From positions 1 to 32,600 of the forward strand of contig NZ_JAPUED010000255.1 in the NCBI RefSeq assembly GCF_027492755.1: 32,600 bases of DNA, written 5' to 3'. The translations under genes and the position numbers were made by a program. The first letter of the stretch is position 1; each line of letters opens with the position of its first letter. Source of the DNA: Micropruina sp. GTDB taxonomy: Bacteria > Actinomycetota > Actinomycetes > Propionibacteriales > Propionibacteriaceae. A model generated the notes under the pieces. The model did not search any database. It was not told the origin of the DNA and saw only the letters and a program-made list of their open reading frames with translations. Positions 25,901 to 32,600 of this stretch are shown one piece after another.

Positions 25901-27767
25901 GGACGGCACCTCGACCAGTCCGGGCGAGCCGGCTTTGCCACTGGCCGACCTGAACGTGTCGGCGCCCGGCCAGGTACTGCGCGGCGTCGGCCTGCGCTCG
26001 GCGACCTACACCGACACCGACCGGATCACCCCGCTGACCGGCTCGCCCGCCACCGAGACACACGGCGTCCACGGGCCGTTCGTGACGTCGGCTTTCTATC
26101 CGAACCGGCTGGCCACCCCGAACTACTACCACTCCCTGACCGACGGATCACAAGGGGCGACGCGCCTCATGGTGACCCCCGCGCAGCATCGCTCCGACGG
26201 TCCGGCGTCGCTCACCGACACCCTGCGCCGCTACTCGGACGTCGGCCTGCGGCTGTTCTACAGCAAGAACATCCAGAGCTACGGCGGCAACACCCCCGCC
26301 CTCGCGGCGCCGCCCGGGCTGACCGGTATCGCCAGCCGCATCGAGAACGGCCGGATCGAGTTCTCGGTACACGTCGTCGGCGACCCGTCGGCCGGCATCC
26401 AGCAGGTGTGGGTGACCTACACCGGCGAGTCCGGCGGAGCCTGGCACGGGAAGTGGCAGTCGCTGGACCTGACCCAGGACGCCGACGACTCGACGCTGTG
26501 GACGGGCAGCCTGGCTGTGCCGTCGGGGCAGCAGGCCGGCGACGGCCGGTTCCTGGTCCAGGCGGTCAACGGGGTCGGGCTGGTCGGGATCGACGACAAC
26601 CAGGGCCGCTACTTCATTCCCGGCGTCGCCGCCGGATCGGCCACCGGTGCCGGCACCACGCTGACCCTCGACGATCCCCCGGCGAGCGCCTCCTACGGCG
26701 ACACGGTGACCGTCCGGGCCGTCCTGACCACGACGGCCAACGGAGCGCCGCTGGCCGACCGGCCGGTGACCTTCTCGCTCGGCGCGGCCTCGCGCACCGC
26801 CTTCACCAACGCCTCCGGCGTGGCCACGGTCGGGGTTCCCATCGTCGTCCCGCCCGGCAGCCAGCCGTTGCTGGCGACCTACGACGGGGACGCCGACACG
26901 GCGCCGGCGAGCAGCCCGGCGTCCGCCTTCACGGTGCGGAAACAGGCGACCACCCTGACGCTGACCGTGGCCGGCAACCGGGCCACCGCGACCCTGGTCG
27001 GCCACGACGGCCAGCCGCTGCGCGAGAAGGCGGTCTACCTCGCACTGGTCGACGGCACCGGCACCGTCCTGCAGGCCCGGACGGTGATCACCGACCGCGC
27101 CGGCCGGGCGGTGCTGGACCTCTCCGATCGTCCCGCGGCGGCCACGGCCGTCAAGGCCTGGTTCGGCGATGCCAGCACGCCGGTGCCGGGCGGTCAGACC
27201 GTGGATCTGTCCGACCCGCTCTACGGCAAGGACGGTCCGGTCACCGCGACCGTAGAGCCCGAGGAACCGGTGCCGCCGGGCTGCACCATCGTCGGCACCC
27301 CCGGCGACGACGTCCTCAAGGGCACCAACGGCGACGACGTGATCTGCGGACTCGGCGGCAACGACACCATCACCGGCGGCAACGGCAACGACACGATCTA
27401 CGGCGGCAGCGGCAATGACGTGATCGACGGCGGGAACGGCAACGACATCATCGACGGCGGCCCGGGCAACGACACCATCACCGGCGGGAACGGCAAGGAC
27501 ACCATCACCGGCGGCTCCGGCAACGACACCATCAAGGCCGGCAACGACGACGACAGCGTCGACGGGGGCGACGGCAACGACGTCATCGACGGCGGCAACG
27601 GCAACGACCGGCTGACCGGCGGCGCCGGCATCGACCGGCTGACCGGCGGCAATGGTGACGACTTCCTCGACGTCAAGGACGGCAAGCCCGGTGACGTGGC
27701 CGACGGCGGCAACGGCAAGGACACGGCCGTGGCCGACCAGGGCGACACCGTGACCGGGGTGCCGTGA
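22923..27767 (+). CDS. Large exported gingipain-like (C25) protein with SPSVF repeats, Ig-like and RTX domains
   Basis: 1614 residues from ATG 22923 (GAGGA eight bases upstream). Order: signal peptide (1-27, ...PPSSA); a Cys-containing domain interrupted by a Gly/Ser/Thr/Asn-rich linker (about 145-180); a PPC-like beta domain (278-320, ERWFRFPVQPGQRVTVSL, DYDLVLFKD); 18 tandem SPSVF-type pentapeptides (344-433); a Peptidase C25-like domain (about 520-950) with VVIVGDDSVVPFF, H781 in FLAGHFSANN and C819 in FSAGCHSGY as the likely dyad; beta domains; two Ig-like domains (about 1241-1430); and RTX repeats to the end. In gingipains the motif is usually GHG, here GHF, so catalysis is likely but unproven. 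Probably secreted and stabilised by calcium. Its stop overlaps the cyclase start. Confidence 0.9.
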   Translation: MRARFSATFGAVLVLAFAAAPPSSADSLGPVVLGPATVTAATGNTGSGDTKQVDCPSGSVLTTVTVGLEKITKKPAAASAGCAGVRVDAAVSLGAPSAAGTIGSQPTGGSSAASACAAGSVVVGFVGTSTTRRGGGIVPDSTKSGSGTSGKGSGSATNGTTTNGTTTNGKGGSATGGVDALQVICRALNPDGTLASATTYGAEVGKVDPYHRDPDAFCPDGAVATGIAGAVAPQGSTKGLASFRLRCRAIGFPSTAPKDVNVSWITALPVAASSTTKSALTAPGQERWFRFPVQPGQRVTVSLTDLAADYDLVLFKDIGKAFTTLTSTDDLTRLSAEFAGDAYSPSVFSPSVFSPSVFSPSVFSPSVFSPSVFSPSVFSPSVFSPSVFSPSVFSPSVFSPSVFSPSVFSPSVSLPSVFSPSVFSPSVFSPSVFSDAFASAQTRSVIATSAHDGLADETISSATWNNTGDFYVRVQGRNGVHSDQQFQLQVSTSGGVCSAPLDTHAGDATLSGTPGSARTVILTDPDRLPGTAAEKQALAEQLRTFAGTVGGKVVDLGDSAKVRALNAQADGADQINCPYAKNLVAEAARDIVNSYRDSSGTLQYVVIVGDDSVVPFFRYPDAAGLGPESDYSPPVSTDTASEASLKGNYVLSQDAYGSHTDLSIKGADLPLPDLSVGRLVEAPTDITAQLRGFVARNGQPLRPNSSLTTGYDFLTDAADAVQADFTKGIPGGTHDTLITDADVPPSEVGPNADPRRRAWTADDLRTALLGKHHDLVFLAGHFSANNALAADYSTTLDTTEVAAADDAVFRDSLVFSAGCHSGYTIVDADGVPHVTVDLDWTEAFAKKGATLIAGTGYQYGDTDFLAYSEQLYAGFAHELRVGSGPVAVGDALVAAKQRYLRTNASLGGIDQKTVLEATLYGLPMLGVDLPSAGRVAPETDASIADPQPVAGGAGGALGLTSDDIDVSPTLQQHTRQLTDLDGAGVTATYLSGPDGTSTSPGEPALPLADLNVSAPGQVLRGVGLRSATYTDTDRITPLTGSPATETHGVHGPFVTSAFYPNRLATPNYYHSLTDGSQGATRLMVTPAQHRSDGPASLTDTLRRYSDVGLRLFYSKNIQSYGGNTPALAAPPGLTGIASRIENGRIEFSVHVVGDPSAGIQQVWVTYTGESGGAWHGKWQSLDLTQDADDSTLWTGSLAVPSGQQAGDGRFLVQAVNGVGLVGIDDNQGRYFIPGVAAGSATGAGTTLTLDDPPASASYGDTVTVRAVLTTTANGAPLADRPVTFSLGAASRTAFTNASGVATVGVPIVVPPGSQPLLATYDGDADTAPASSPASAFTVRKQATTLTLTVAGNRATATLVGHDGQPLREKAVYLALVDGTGTVLQARTVITDRAGRAVLDLSDRPAAATAVKAWFGDASTPVPGGQTVDLSDPLYGKDGPVTATVEPEEPVPPGCTIVGTPGDDVLKGTNGDDVICGLGGNDTITGGNGNDTIYGGSGNDVIDGGNGNDIIDGGPGNDTITGGNGKDTITGGSGNDTIKAGNDDDSVDGGDGNDVIDGGNGNDRLTGGAGIDRLTGGNGDDFLDVKDGKPGDVADGGNGKDTAVADQGDTVTGVP
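23952..24221 (+). repeat. 18 tandem 15-bp units coding SPSVF
   Basis: Exactly 18 units of 15 bp encode SPSVF; unit 14 ends in Ser (SPSVS) and unit 15 begins with Leu (LPSVF). Synonymous codons vary widely (AGT, AGC, TCG, TCC, TCA for Ser). A higher-order 90-bp period (six units) is visible: units 5-7, 11-13 and 17-18 are near copies, with unit 6 = 12 = 18 identical. Confidence 0.97.
27289..27740 (+). repeat. RTX (GGxGxDxxx) calcium-binding repeats
   Basis: Nonapeptide repeats such as GGNGNDTIY, GGSGNDVID, GGPGNDTIT and GGNGNDRLT, about a dozen copies at the C-terminus of the gingipain-like protein. In the RTX family they bind calcium and fold into a beta-roll after export. Confidence 0.95.
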
Positions 27768-30700
27768 GCGGTACGCCCCAGGCCGGCCCGGACGGCGAGA
27801 ATCCGGAGGCCTACATCGCCGGGGACCGGCGGCGGGCGCTGGCGGCCGGCACGTCCCTGCCCGAGCGGACCAGCGGGGCGGCCCTGTTCGCCGACATCTC
27901 GGGCTTCACCCCGCTGACCGAGGCGCTGGTCGCGGAACTCGGCGCGCAACGCGGCGCCGAGGAGTTGAGCAGCATCCTGGACCGGCTGTTCGACGAGTTG
28001 CTCGGACACGTGATGGAGCATGGCGGCTCGGTCATCTCGTTCAGCGGCGACGCGGTGACCTGCTGGCTCGACGGCGACGACGGTCTGCTGGCCACCAGCT
28101 GCGCGCTGGCCATCCAGCGCGCGATGACCGGGGCCGGGTCGGTGCGCCTGGGGTCCGGACGCGAACTGCAGCTGGCCATGAAGGTCGCCGTCGCGGTCGG
28201 CGACGCGCGGCGTTTCGTCGTGGGCGATCCGCGCGTCCAGCTGCTCGACGTGCTCGCCGGCGCGTTGATCGACGCCCTGGCGGAGACCGAGCAGCAGGCG
28301 CGGGCCGGCGAGGTGCTGCTCGACTCGAGCGCCGTGCGCAGCCTCGGCGACCGGGTCCGCGGCACGGTCCGCCGGGCGGGGGCACGCAGCTATCTGGTCG
28401 TCGACGCCCTCACCGTCGATGTGGTGCTGCCGGCGCGACCGGCGCCGACCCCGCCGCTGCCCGAGGCCCAGGTGCGGGACTGGCTGCTTCCCGCGGTGTT
28501 CGAGCGGCTGCGCGTCGGACGCGGCGAGTTCCTCACCGAGCTCCGGACGGCGGTGCCGATGTTCTGCCGCTTCGGCGTCCCGGATTTCGACGACGACCCG
28601 GACGCGGTCGCCAAGCTCGACGCGTTCGTGATCGCGGTGCAGCGGGTGATCGACGAGTACGGCGGCAGCACGCTGCAGCTGACCATCGGCGACAAGGGCG
28701 CCTACCTCTACGCCGTCTTCGGCACCCCGCTGGCCCATGAGGACGACGTCGCCCGCGCCTGCTCGGCGGCGCTGGAGGTGCGCGACCTGGAGGGTGCCCA
28801 CGCGGTCACCGACCTGCAACTGGGGCTCGCCCGGGGACGGGTGCGCAGCGGCACCTACGGGCATCGGTGGCGCCGCACGTTCTGCTGCCTGGGCGATCCG
28901 GTCAACCTGGCCGCCCGGCTGATGACGGCGTCCCCGCCGGGCGCGATCCTGGTCAGCGCCGACGTCCACGACGTCGCCCCCGGCTACCGCTGGTCACGGC
29001 TGCCCGACCAGCAACTCAAGGGCAAGTCGGCGTCCGTGGTGGCCTACGAACTGCTCGGGACGCGGAACCGGCGCCGGCCGCGACAGCGGAGCGGATTGCC
29101 GCCGATGGTCGGGCGGGCCGCCGCCCTGGCCCAGCTGGAGGACCGGGTGGCCGCCGCGCGCGGCGGCGCCGGTCAGCTGGTCGTCGTCCGCGGGGCGGTC
29201 GGGCTCGGCAAGTCCCGGCTGCTGGCCGAGCTCGGCGGGCTGCTCGACGAGCGAGGCTTCGTCACGGCGCGGGGCGAGGGCCAGCCGTTCGGCACCCCGA
29301 CCAGCTATGCGGCGTGGCACCCGGTCTGGCGGCAGCTCCTGCGGGTTCCGGCCAGGCTGAACCCGGCCGATCAGGCTGCCCGGGCCACCCGGCGGGTACG
29401 CAAGCTCGAGCCTTCGGTGCTGCAGCGCGTTCCGCTGCTGGGTGCGGCGCTGGGCGTCCCGATCGCCGACAACGAACTGACCGCCCGGCTCGATCCGAAG
29501 CTGCGCAAGGCGTCACTGGAGTCGCTGTTGGTGACGCTGCTGGAGCGGCTCACCGACGCGGGTCGTCCGCTGGCGATCCTTCTCGATGACGCTCAGTGGC
29601 TGGATCCGTTGTCGGTCGATCTGCTGGGCGCGATCACCCGCTCGGTGATCGACCGACCGGTGCTGCTGGTGCTCGCCCAGCGGTCCGAGACCGGCGACGA
29701 CGCGCTCGCGGACCTGGCGGAACTGCCGCGGCTGTCGTTGGTCGACCTGGCCGAGCTGGACGCCGAATCCAGCCGCACGATCGCCGCCACCACGTTCGCC
29801 CGGCTCGGCTACTCAGACCGCGATGTCTCGGATGCCCTGCTGGACGCGCTGCTCGATCGGGCCGAGGGCAACCCCTACTACCTGGAGGAACTGATCAGCT
29901 TCCTGCACCTGCGCGGGGTCGACCTCACCGACCCTTCGGTGCTGCGTTCGGCGGAGCTGCCCGACAGTCTGCAGGGACTCACCCTGAGCCGGGTCGACAC
30001 GCTGCCCGAGAGCCCGCGGATCACGCTCAAGGTGGCCAGCGTCGTCGGACGCAGCTTCGGGACCGCGATGCTGCACGGCACCTATCCCGAGGTGGGGTCA
30101 CCGGTGGAGCTGGACGCCCAGCTGACCGACCTGGTCCGGGCCGGCCTGATCGTCCGCGAGACAGCCGAGACCCGGCCCGGCGACGACGCCCACGCCTTCC
30201 GGCACGTGATCACGGCGCAGGCGGCGTATGAAGCCATCCCGGTGACGCTGCGGGAACGGCTGCACGAGAACGCCGGCGATTACCTGCTGCGGCATGAGCG
30301 GGAAGGCAGCACGATCGGCCTCGACCGGCTCGCCTACCACTACGGACGCAGCGCCAACCTCAACAAGAAGCGGCACTACCTGACCCTCGCCGCCCGGCGT
30401 TCCCGCGCCGACTACGCCAACGCCGCCGCCATCGAGCACTATCAGGACCTGCGGTCGATCGTCGAGGACGCGGATCGCTGCGAACTGCTGCTGGAACTGG
30501 CCGAGGTGCTCGAGCTGACCGGGGCCTGGGGCGGCGCGGAGCAGGTGCTCAGCGATGCCCTCGCCCTGGCCGAGGCACGGGCGGACGAACTCATGATCGC
30601 CCGGATCCGCCGGGCTCTGGCGGAGAACGCCCGCAAGCAGGGCCGCTACGACGAGGCCGGCCGGCTGCTCACCGCGGCCGAAGCGGGCTTCACCGCATTG

Positions 30701-31477
30701 GGCGACCGGGCGGGGCTGGGCGCCACCCTGCATGTCGCCGCCACCCTCGCCGCACAGCAGGGCCAGTACGACCTGGCCCGGGAACGCTACGAGGCCAGCC
30801 TGGTGATCCGCCGCGAACTCGGCGACACCGAACAGATGGCTGCACTATTCAGCAATCTCGCCATCCTCGCCGAATACGCCGGCGACTACCCGCGGGCCCA
30901 GGAACTCAACGAGCAGGCGCTCACGCTGCGGCTCGAAGTCGGCAACCGCTGGGCAATCGGGGTCTCCCAGAACAACCTCGGCATGATCGCCCTGCTCAGC
31001 GGCGACTACGACGGCGCGGTCGAACGCTTCACCGAGGCGATGCGGCTGAACAGCGAGGTCGGCGATCAGTGGATGGTGGCGATCGCGCACAACAACCTCG
31101 GCAACGCCACCCGCGAGCAGGGCCGGCTGGCGGCGTCCGCCCACCACTTCAGCGAGGCGTTGGCCGGCTATCGGCGCCACGCCGACCGATGGGCGCTCGC
31201 CATCCTCTTCGAGGACATCGCCGCCCTGGCCGTGTTGCGCGGCGACCATCTGCGCGCGTTGCGGCTGGCCGGTGCCGCCGACGGCGTCCGCGCCGAGCTG
31301 GGATCGCCACGCGCACCTGCCCAGCAGGAGACCCTGGACGCGACCCTGGCGCCCGCCCGCGAATCGCTCGGCGACGACGCTGCGCAGGCCGCGGTCGGCT
31401 ACGGACGGGGCCTCGACCTTGATGCGGGCATCCGGCTCGCCGAGGAGGTCGCCGGGGCTGGTTCTTCATCGGCATAG
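27764..31477 (+). CDS. Tandem class III nucleotide cyclase with AAA-type ATPase and TPR domains (ADCY10-like)
   Basis: 1237 residues from a GTG that overlaps the previous stop (GTGA). First cyclase domain (about 38-195) has the metal Asps D44 (FADISGFT) and D96 (FSGDAV). Second domain (about 255-445) lacks them (MFCRFGV) but carries DKGAYLYAVFG and the transition-state residues N381 and R385 (VNLAARL), which the first domain lacks. Together they could form one active site, as in mammalian soluble adenylyl cyclase. Next come an ATPase with Walker A GLGKSRLL (about 480-487) and Walker B ILLDDAQWLD (about 605-614), then TPRs (about 880-1180). The usual adenine-selecting Lys before FSGDA is Ser, so product is uncertain. 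Cytoplasmic; no membrane segment. Confidence 0.92.
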   Translation: MSGTPQAGPDGENPEAYIAGDRRRALAAGTSLPERTSGAALFADISGFTPLTEALVAELGAQRGAEELSSILDRLFDELLGHVMEHGGSVISFSGDAVTCWLDGDDGLLATSCALAIQRAMTGAGSVRLGSGRELQLAMKVAVAVGDARRFVVGDPRVQLLDVLAGALIDALAETEQQARAGEVLLDSSAVRSLGDRVRGTVRRAGARSYLVVDALTVDVVLPARPAPTPPLPEAQVRDWLLPAVFERLRVGRGEFLTELRTAVPMFCRFGVPDFDDDPDAVAKLDAFVIAVQRVIDEYGGSTLQLTIGDKGAYLYAVFGTPLAHEDDVARACSAALEVRDLEGAHAVTDLQLGLARGRVRSGTYGHRWRRTFCCLGDPVNLAARLMTASPPGAILVSADVHDVAPGYRWSRLPDQQLKGKSASVVAYELLGTRNRRRPRQRSGLPPMVGRAAALAQLEDRVAAARGGAGQLVVVRGAVGLGKSRLLAELGGLLDERGFVTARGEGQPFGTPTSYAAWHPVWRQLLRVPARLNPADQAARATRRVRKLEPSVLQRVPLLGAALGVPIADNELTARLDPKLRKASLESLLVTLLERLTDAGRPLAILLDDAQWLDPLSVDLLGAITRSVIDRPVLLVLAQRSETGDDALADLAELPRLSLVDLAELDAESSRTIAATTFARLGYSDRDVSDALLDALLDRAEGNPYYLEELISFLHLRGVDLTDPSVLRSAELPDSLQGLTLSRVDTLPESPRITLKVASVVGRSFGTAMLHGTYPEVGSPVELDAQLTDLVRAGLIVRETAETRPGDDAHAFRHVITAQAAYEAIPVTLRERLHENAGDYLLRHEREGSTIGLDRLAYHYGRSANLNKKRHYLTLAARRSRADYANAAAIEHYQDLRSIVEDADRCELLLELAEVLELTGAWGGAEQVLSDALALAEARADELMIARIRRALAENARKQGRYDEAGRLLTAAEAGFTALGDRAGLGATLHVAATLAAQQGQYDLARERYEASLVIRRELGDTEQMAALFSNLAILAEYAGDYPRAQELNEQALTLRLEVGNRWAIGVSQNNLGMIALLSGDYDGAVERFTEAMRLNSEVGDQWMVAIAHNNLGNATREQGRLAASAHHFSEALAGYRRHADRWALAILFEDIAALAVLRGDHLRALRLAGAADGVRAELGSPRAPAQQETLDATLAPARESLGDDAAQAAVGYGRGLDLDAGIRLAEEVAGAGSSSA

Positions 31478-31511
31478 CCCGAGAGCAGGAGCCCGCATTG
31501 ATCGGCGTTTC

Positions 31512-32345
31512 CTAGGTGGATCGCGGCGCGAACGAGTAGGCGGTGGCGAACTCGCCGATCGGGACGGCGGTGTGCACGATCCGGTCGGCAAAGACGTGGA
31601 CCAGGTTCAGGGCCTGGCCACCGTCCTGGCCGCGCACCCAACCGCCAGGCCCCAGCGGATCGACCGTGTAGCAACTGGCCGCCGCCACCGAGACCGGGAT
31701 TCCGGCGAAACTGCTGGTCGTGGCGTAGTGCAGGTGCCCGGCGATGATCGCTCGGACATCGGTGCCGCGCAACACGGCGGCGAGTCGTTCCTGTCCGTGC
31801 AATTCGATCCCGTCCGACGGCGCGATCACCACCGGGATCGGCGGGTGATGCATCGCGAGCACGGTGCCCCGCGGGGCAGGTGTGGCCAGCACCTGGGCCA
31901 GCCACCGAAGTTGATGATCGGCCAGCTCGCCGTGCTCCTGGCCCGGCACGCTCGTGTCGAGCACCACCAGACGCAGACCTTCCAGGTCATGAACGCTGTC
32001 GAGCTCGTCGCCGGACGGCTCCTGGTCGAGCAGCAGCGCACGGAACTCAGGCCGCCGATCATGGTTGCCGGACACCCAGACCAGTTGCGCACCCACGTCG
32101 GACGCGACGGGCTCGAGCAACTCGCGGGCGCGGCGGTATCCGTCGGGGGCGCCGGCATGGGCGATGTCACCGGTCACCACGATCGCCGCCGGTGCGACAC
32201 CGCTCGCCACCAGGTGGCGAAGGGCAGCTCTCAGGTGAGCATCGGCGTCGACCATCCCGAACAGCGGCTGCCCATCCGCCGCCAGGTGGAGGTCGCTGAG
32301 CTGAACGATGACCTGTTCGGCAGCTGGGTACTGACCCGGTGACAT
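31512..32345 (-). CDS. CpdA-like metallophosphoesterase (probable 3',5'-cyclic nucleotide phosphodiesterase)
   Basis: 277 residues. All calcineurin-type motifs are present: SDLHL near 17, VTGDIAH near 59, VSGNHDRR near 93, AMHHPP near 165 and AGHLHYAT near 201, binding two metals. Overall length and the order of motifs match CpdA/Icc, which hydrolyses cAMP, and mycobacterial Rv0805-type enzymes. It converges on the cyclase gene, 34 bp apart, which supports a role in removing the cyclase product, though these enzymes can act on other phosphodiesters. Start at ATG 32345; no good ribosome site precedes it. The 200 bp upstream hold no gene I recognise. Confidence 0.88.
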   Translation of the reverse strand: MSPGQYPAAEQVIVQLSDLHLAADGQPLFGMVDADAHLRAALRHLVASGVAPAAIVVTGDIAHAGAPDGYRRARELLEPVASDVGAQLVWVSGNHDRRPEFRALLLDQEPSGDELDSVHDLEGLRLVVLDTSVPGQEHGELADHQLRWLAQVLATPAPRGTVLAMHHPPIPVVIAPSDGIELHGQERLAAVLRGTDVRAIIAGHLHYATTSSFAGIPVSVAAASCYTVDPLGPGGWVRGQDGGQALNLVHVFADRIVHTAVPIGEFATAYSFAPRST

Positions 32346-32524
32346 GCGGGCACGGTTCCACGTCGCGTCCGTCCTGGCAAGGTGGATGCGCAGTCAATCG
32401 CCCTGGACGATCCGGCTGGCTTGTCGTCGATCTGCTTCAACGACGTCCGGCTGGGGAACCCGACAGATCGCTCAAGCCGTGATGACTTGCAGCCCCTCGA
32501 ACGAGACCGGAGCCTGCGTCAAAC

Positions 32525-32540
32525 GATGTCCTGAGACATC
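32525..32540 (-). terminator. Hairpin after tRNA-Leu
   Basis: On the minus strand GATGTC-TCAG-GACATC then GTTTG: a perfect 6-bp stem six bases after the tRNA 3' end, followed by a short T-run. Candidate intrinsic terminator of the tRNA. Confidence 0.45.
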
Positions 32541-32546
32541 ACAGCG

Positions 32547-32600
32547 TGCCGGAGAAGGGACTTGAACCCTCACGCCCGAAGGCACAGGAACCTAAATCCT
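32547..32600 (-). tRNA. tRNA-Leu (anticodon TAG), 5' part outside window
   Basis: Read on the minus strand: anticodon loop TTTAGGT between AGGA and TCCT(G), giving TAG; a long variable arm (GTGCCTTCGGGCGT) as in class II tRNAs; T-arm GAGGG-TTCAAGT-CCCTT; 3' acceptor CTCCGGC and discriminator A at 32547. CCA is not encoded. Acceptor 5' strand and D-arm lie beyond the right edge. Confidence 0.93.

Noticed and set aside
27398..28969. Open frame of 523 codons on the minus strand
   Set aside because: Antisense to RTX repeats and cyclase domain; its Ser/Pro/Leu repeats simply mirror the RTX repeat.
32344..32565. Short plus-strand frame between cpdA-like gene and tRNA-Leu
   Set aside because: It runs into the tRNA, has no ribosome site and no recognisable product.

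Overview
This is a GC-rich, densely coding window from a Gram-positive actinobacterium. The evidence is frequent GTG starts, ATGA/GTGA gene overlaps, the MurT/GatD lipid II amidation pair, a 13E12-type DUF222/HNH gene, an actinobacterial-type LexA box, a DUF3618 protein and a Leu-codon leader peptide before leuA. A member of the Propionibacteriales or a relative would fit, but nothing here fixes the genus. No gene-free stretch exceeds about 250 bp.

Layout. (1) 1-1884, minus strand: a TetR regulator, an ABC ATPase and an ABC-2 type permease that runs off the left edge and carries an apparent frameshift near base 100. (2) 1988-4642: leuA on the minus strand behind a leader peptide and stem-loop, divergent from a FadR-type GntR regulator. 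(3) 4651-8343, minus strand: ABC ATPase, permease, histidine kinase and NarL-type response regulator, with two ATGA overlaps and a palindrome upstream. (4) 8451-9836: a DUF222/HNH protein whose promoter spacer is a LexA-type box. (5) 10080-12948, plus strand: SGNH hydrolase, murT and gatD, followed by tRNA-Lys(CTT) and a strong hairpin terminator. (6) 13159-15311, minus strand: a DUF3618 membrane protein, a lipoprotein sugar-binding protein without its permeases, and an RpiB/LacAB-like isomerase with an altered active-site loop. (7) 15441-21084: a Bcp peroxiredoxin, a MarR/DHA2 efflux pair, a DUF1801 protein, an aldo-keto reductase and a Tat-exported class C-type acid phosphatase. (8) 21088-32345: a cluster of genes related to cyclic nucleotides, described below. 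(9) The right edge cuts a tRNA-Leu(TAG) gene on the minus strand.

The most distinctive region is 21088-32345. An MFS carrier fused to a cyclic-nucleotide-binding domain is divergent from a two-gene overlapping operon. The first operon gene encodes a 1614-residue exported protein with 18 tandem SPSVF-type pentapeptides, a gingipain (C25)-like His/Cys domain, Ig-like domains and RTX calcium-binding repeats. The second encodes a 1237-residue cytoplasmic protein with two tandem class III cyclase domains, an AAA/STAND-type ATPase and TPRs, the architecture of mammalian soluble adenylyl cyclase (ADCY10). A CpdA-like metallophosphoesterase gene converges on it. Maker, binder and possible destroyer of a cyclic nucleotide thus lie next to an unusual secreted protease. 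That they form one system is inference from position and family.

Regulation readable from sequence: a leuA leader peptide with three consecutive Leu codons and an 11-bp perfect stem, a LexA-type box upstream of the HNH gene, and palindromic candidate operators for the TetR, MarR and NarL-type regulators.
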